DNA from: Desulfobulbaceae bacterium
GTDB taxonomy: Bacteria; Desulfobacterota; Desulfobulbia; Desulfobulbales; Desulfobulbaceae
Length of the DNA: 17,627 bases
Reading direction: 5' to 3'
Assembly: GCA_026990725.1 (NCBI GenBank)
Contig: JALXCX010000282.1
Span: forward strand, 1 to 17,627
The notes under the pieces are model-generated. The model was not told where the DNA came from, searched no databases, and saw nothing but the letters and a program-made list of their open reading frames with translations. The translations under genes and the position numbers were made by a program. The first letter of the stretch is position 1; every line of letters begins with the position of its first letter. Positions 16,701 through 17,627 of the stretch are shown here, in pieces.

Positions 16701-16857
16701 ACAAAAACAGTCAATTAAACAATGGACAAACTAGTACAAGAAGAACCTATTGTAAGCCGGAGACCAGATCGAGAGAGGAAAGTTGGTCCCGCAGATCTAA
16801 ACAGATTCTATAAAAATTATTCAAGATACGCTGAAAAAAATCGTCAGGTTGGAGGCA

Positions 16858-17627
16858 TCAATCAGCAAATCTTTCCCGAATAATTTTCCAAAATTCCTCC
16901 TGACGAAGAAAGGCATCAACAAGACGGGGGTCCAAGTGCCTACCGCGTTCCTCAAGAATAATGTCCCTGGTCTCCTCATGAGACCGGGCTTTTTTGTAAC
17001 TACGCTCCGATGTCAATGCATCATAAATATCTGCAAGGGCCATAATGCGTGCGGAAACAGGAATATCATCTCCGGCCAGCCCCTCCGGATAGCCGGTGCC
17101 ATCAAATCGTTCATGATGATACTGGGCAATCTCGTACGCTGTTTTTATGCCATGGGAACCTGTTTTTTCATAAATAGTCCGCAACAGCTCACCACCGATT
17201 TTTGCATGTTCCTTTATTTCGTCATATTCTTCAGAAGTTAACCTGCCAGGTTTATGTAGAATTGCATCCGCAATGGCTACTTTGCCAATATCATGCAAGG
17301 AGCTTACCCAGGCAATCTCTTCTGCCAGAGGAGAGGTAATTTGCAACTCAGGGCAATTTTCCACAACATCTCTTGCCAGCACCCGTATATAATGCTGAAC
17401 CCGCTCCAGATGATAGCCGGTTTCTTCACTGCGGTATTCAGACAGCTTGGCCATGGCAAAAATGAGTTCTTCAGTACTCTCAAGATTGAGCAGACGAAAG
17501 CCGCTGGAGGTCCTTAACCTGAGTTCTTCAGGCAGGGCCGGTTTACGTAAAAAATCATCAGCTCCTACAGACAGGGCATTTACCGCAGAGCTCTTATCCC
17601 CGGTAGAGGTCAAAACGATGATGTATG
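16858..17627 (-). CDS. HD-GYP response regulator, c-di-GMP phosphodiesterase (5' end outside window)
   Basis: C-terminal 255 residues of an RpfG-type regulator expected to hydrolyse cyclic di-GMP in the cytoplasm. The frame is open to the window edge. The first visible residues (YIIVLTSTGDKSSAV, then GADDFLRKP) are the last strands and conserved Thr and Lys of a receiver, whose phosphoacceptor Asp lies outside the window. TTG at 17613 is therefore an internal Leu, not a start. A short helix leads to the HD-GYP domain, which has all expected residues: SEETGYHLERV, SSLHDIGKVAI with the HD pair, EHAKIGGELL, HHERFDGTGYPEGL with the GYP loop, and ALADIYDAL. The C-terminus ends shortly after the domain (stop TGA, 16858-16860). 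An active enzyme is likely. It would supply a c-di-GMP output beside kinases and a pilus chemosensory cluster. The partner kinase is not certain; the downstream hybrids are candidates. Confidence 0.93.
   Translation of the reverse strand, partial: YIIVLTSTGDKSSAVNALSVGADDFLRKPALPEELRLRTSSGFRLLNLESTEELIFAMAKLSEYRSEETGYHLERVQHYIRVLARDVVENCPELQITSPLAEEIAWVSSLHDIGKVAIADAILHKPGRLTSEEYDEIKEHAKIGGELLRTIYEKTGSHGIKTAYEIAQYHHERFDGTGYPEGLAGDDIPVSARIMALADIYDALTSERSYKKARSHEETRDIILEERGRHLDPRLVDAFLRQEEFWKIIRERFAD

Noticed and set aside
16637..16714. N-terminal extension of the DctB-like kinase from TTG at 16714
   Set aside because: The extra 26 residues are encoded by the hairpin and T-runs and would push the membrane helix away from the N-terminus. 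ATG at 16636 gives a normal topology, although it lacks a Shine-Dalgarno.

Overview
The window holds ten protein genes, all on the minus strand, so transcription runs from high to low coordinates. Both ends cut through a gene. Nearly everything encodes signal transduction: a type-IV-pilus-class (Pil/Chp-like) chemosensory cluster, preceded by two large hybrid histidine kinases and an HD-GYP response regulator. No RNA gene, insertion sequence, CRISPR array, prophage or attachment site was seen. Base composition looks like mid-40s % G+C. The mix of multi-PAS hybrid kinases, a sensor domain of a type common in sulfate-reducer chemoreceptors, and a ChpA-like CheA suggests a former deltaproteobacterium (Desulfobacterota, perhaps Desulfobulbales). 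That placement is inference from family resemblance only.

Layout in transcription order. (1) 17627-16858: C-terminal end of a receiver domain plus a complete HD-GYP c-di-GMP phosphodiesterase domain; its 5' end lies outside the window. (2) 16636-13232: membrane hybrid kinase with a DctB-like periplasmic sensor, three PAS domains, HisKA, HATPase and a receiver. (3) 13075-10187: membrane hybrid kinase with three PAS domains, HisKA, HATPase, a receiver and an HPt. (4) 10023-8275: a response regulator with a receiver at each end and a PATAN/DUF4388 domain, TPR-like helices and a four-cysteine zinc ribbon between them. (5) A 275-base AT-rich intergenic region with the best promoter candidate in the window. 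(6) 7999-1: a tight run of PilH-like CheY, CheW, ChpA-like CheA-receiver hybrid, a highly diverged CheW-like protein, a second CheW, and a double-Cache chemoreceptor cut by the window edge.

The likely working model, inferred from families and order, is this. The chemoreceptor is coupled through CheW proteins to the CheA hybrid. CheA phosphorylates its own receiver, the PilH-like regulator and probably the PilG-like C-terminal receiver of the PATAN protein. The PATAN protein would be the output towards the pilus motor, as for PatA-type regulators in cyanobacterial pix/pil phototaxis operons, whose gene order this cluster resembles. The two hybrid kinases and the HD-GYP regulator could add metabolic and c-di-GMP input to the same surface-motility decision. 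CheR and CheB are not visible and may lie beyond the left edge.

The most unusual items are the diverged CheW-like protein with an acidic tail (2003-2980), the three near-identical HPt units in CheA (4924-6297), and the two-receiver PATAN/TPR/zinc-ribbon regulator (8275-10023).
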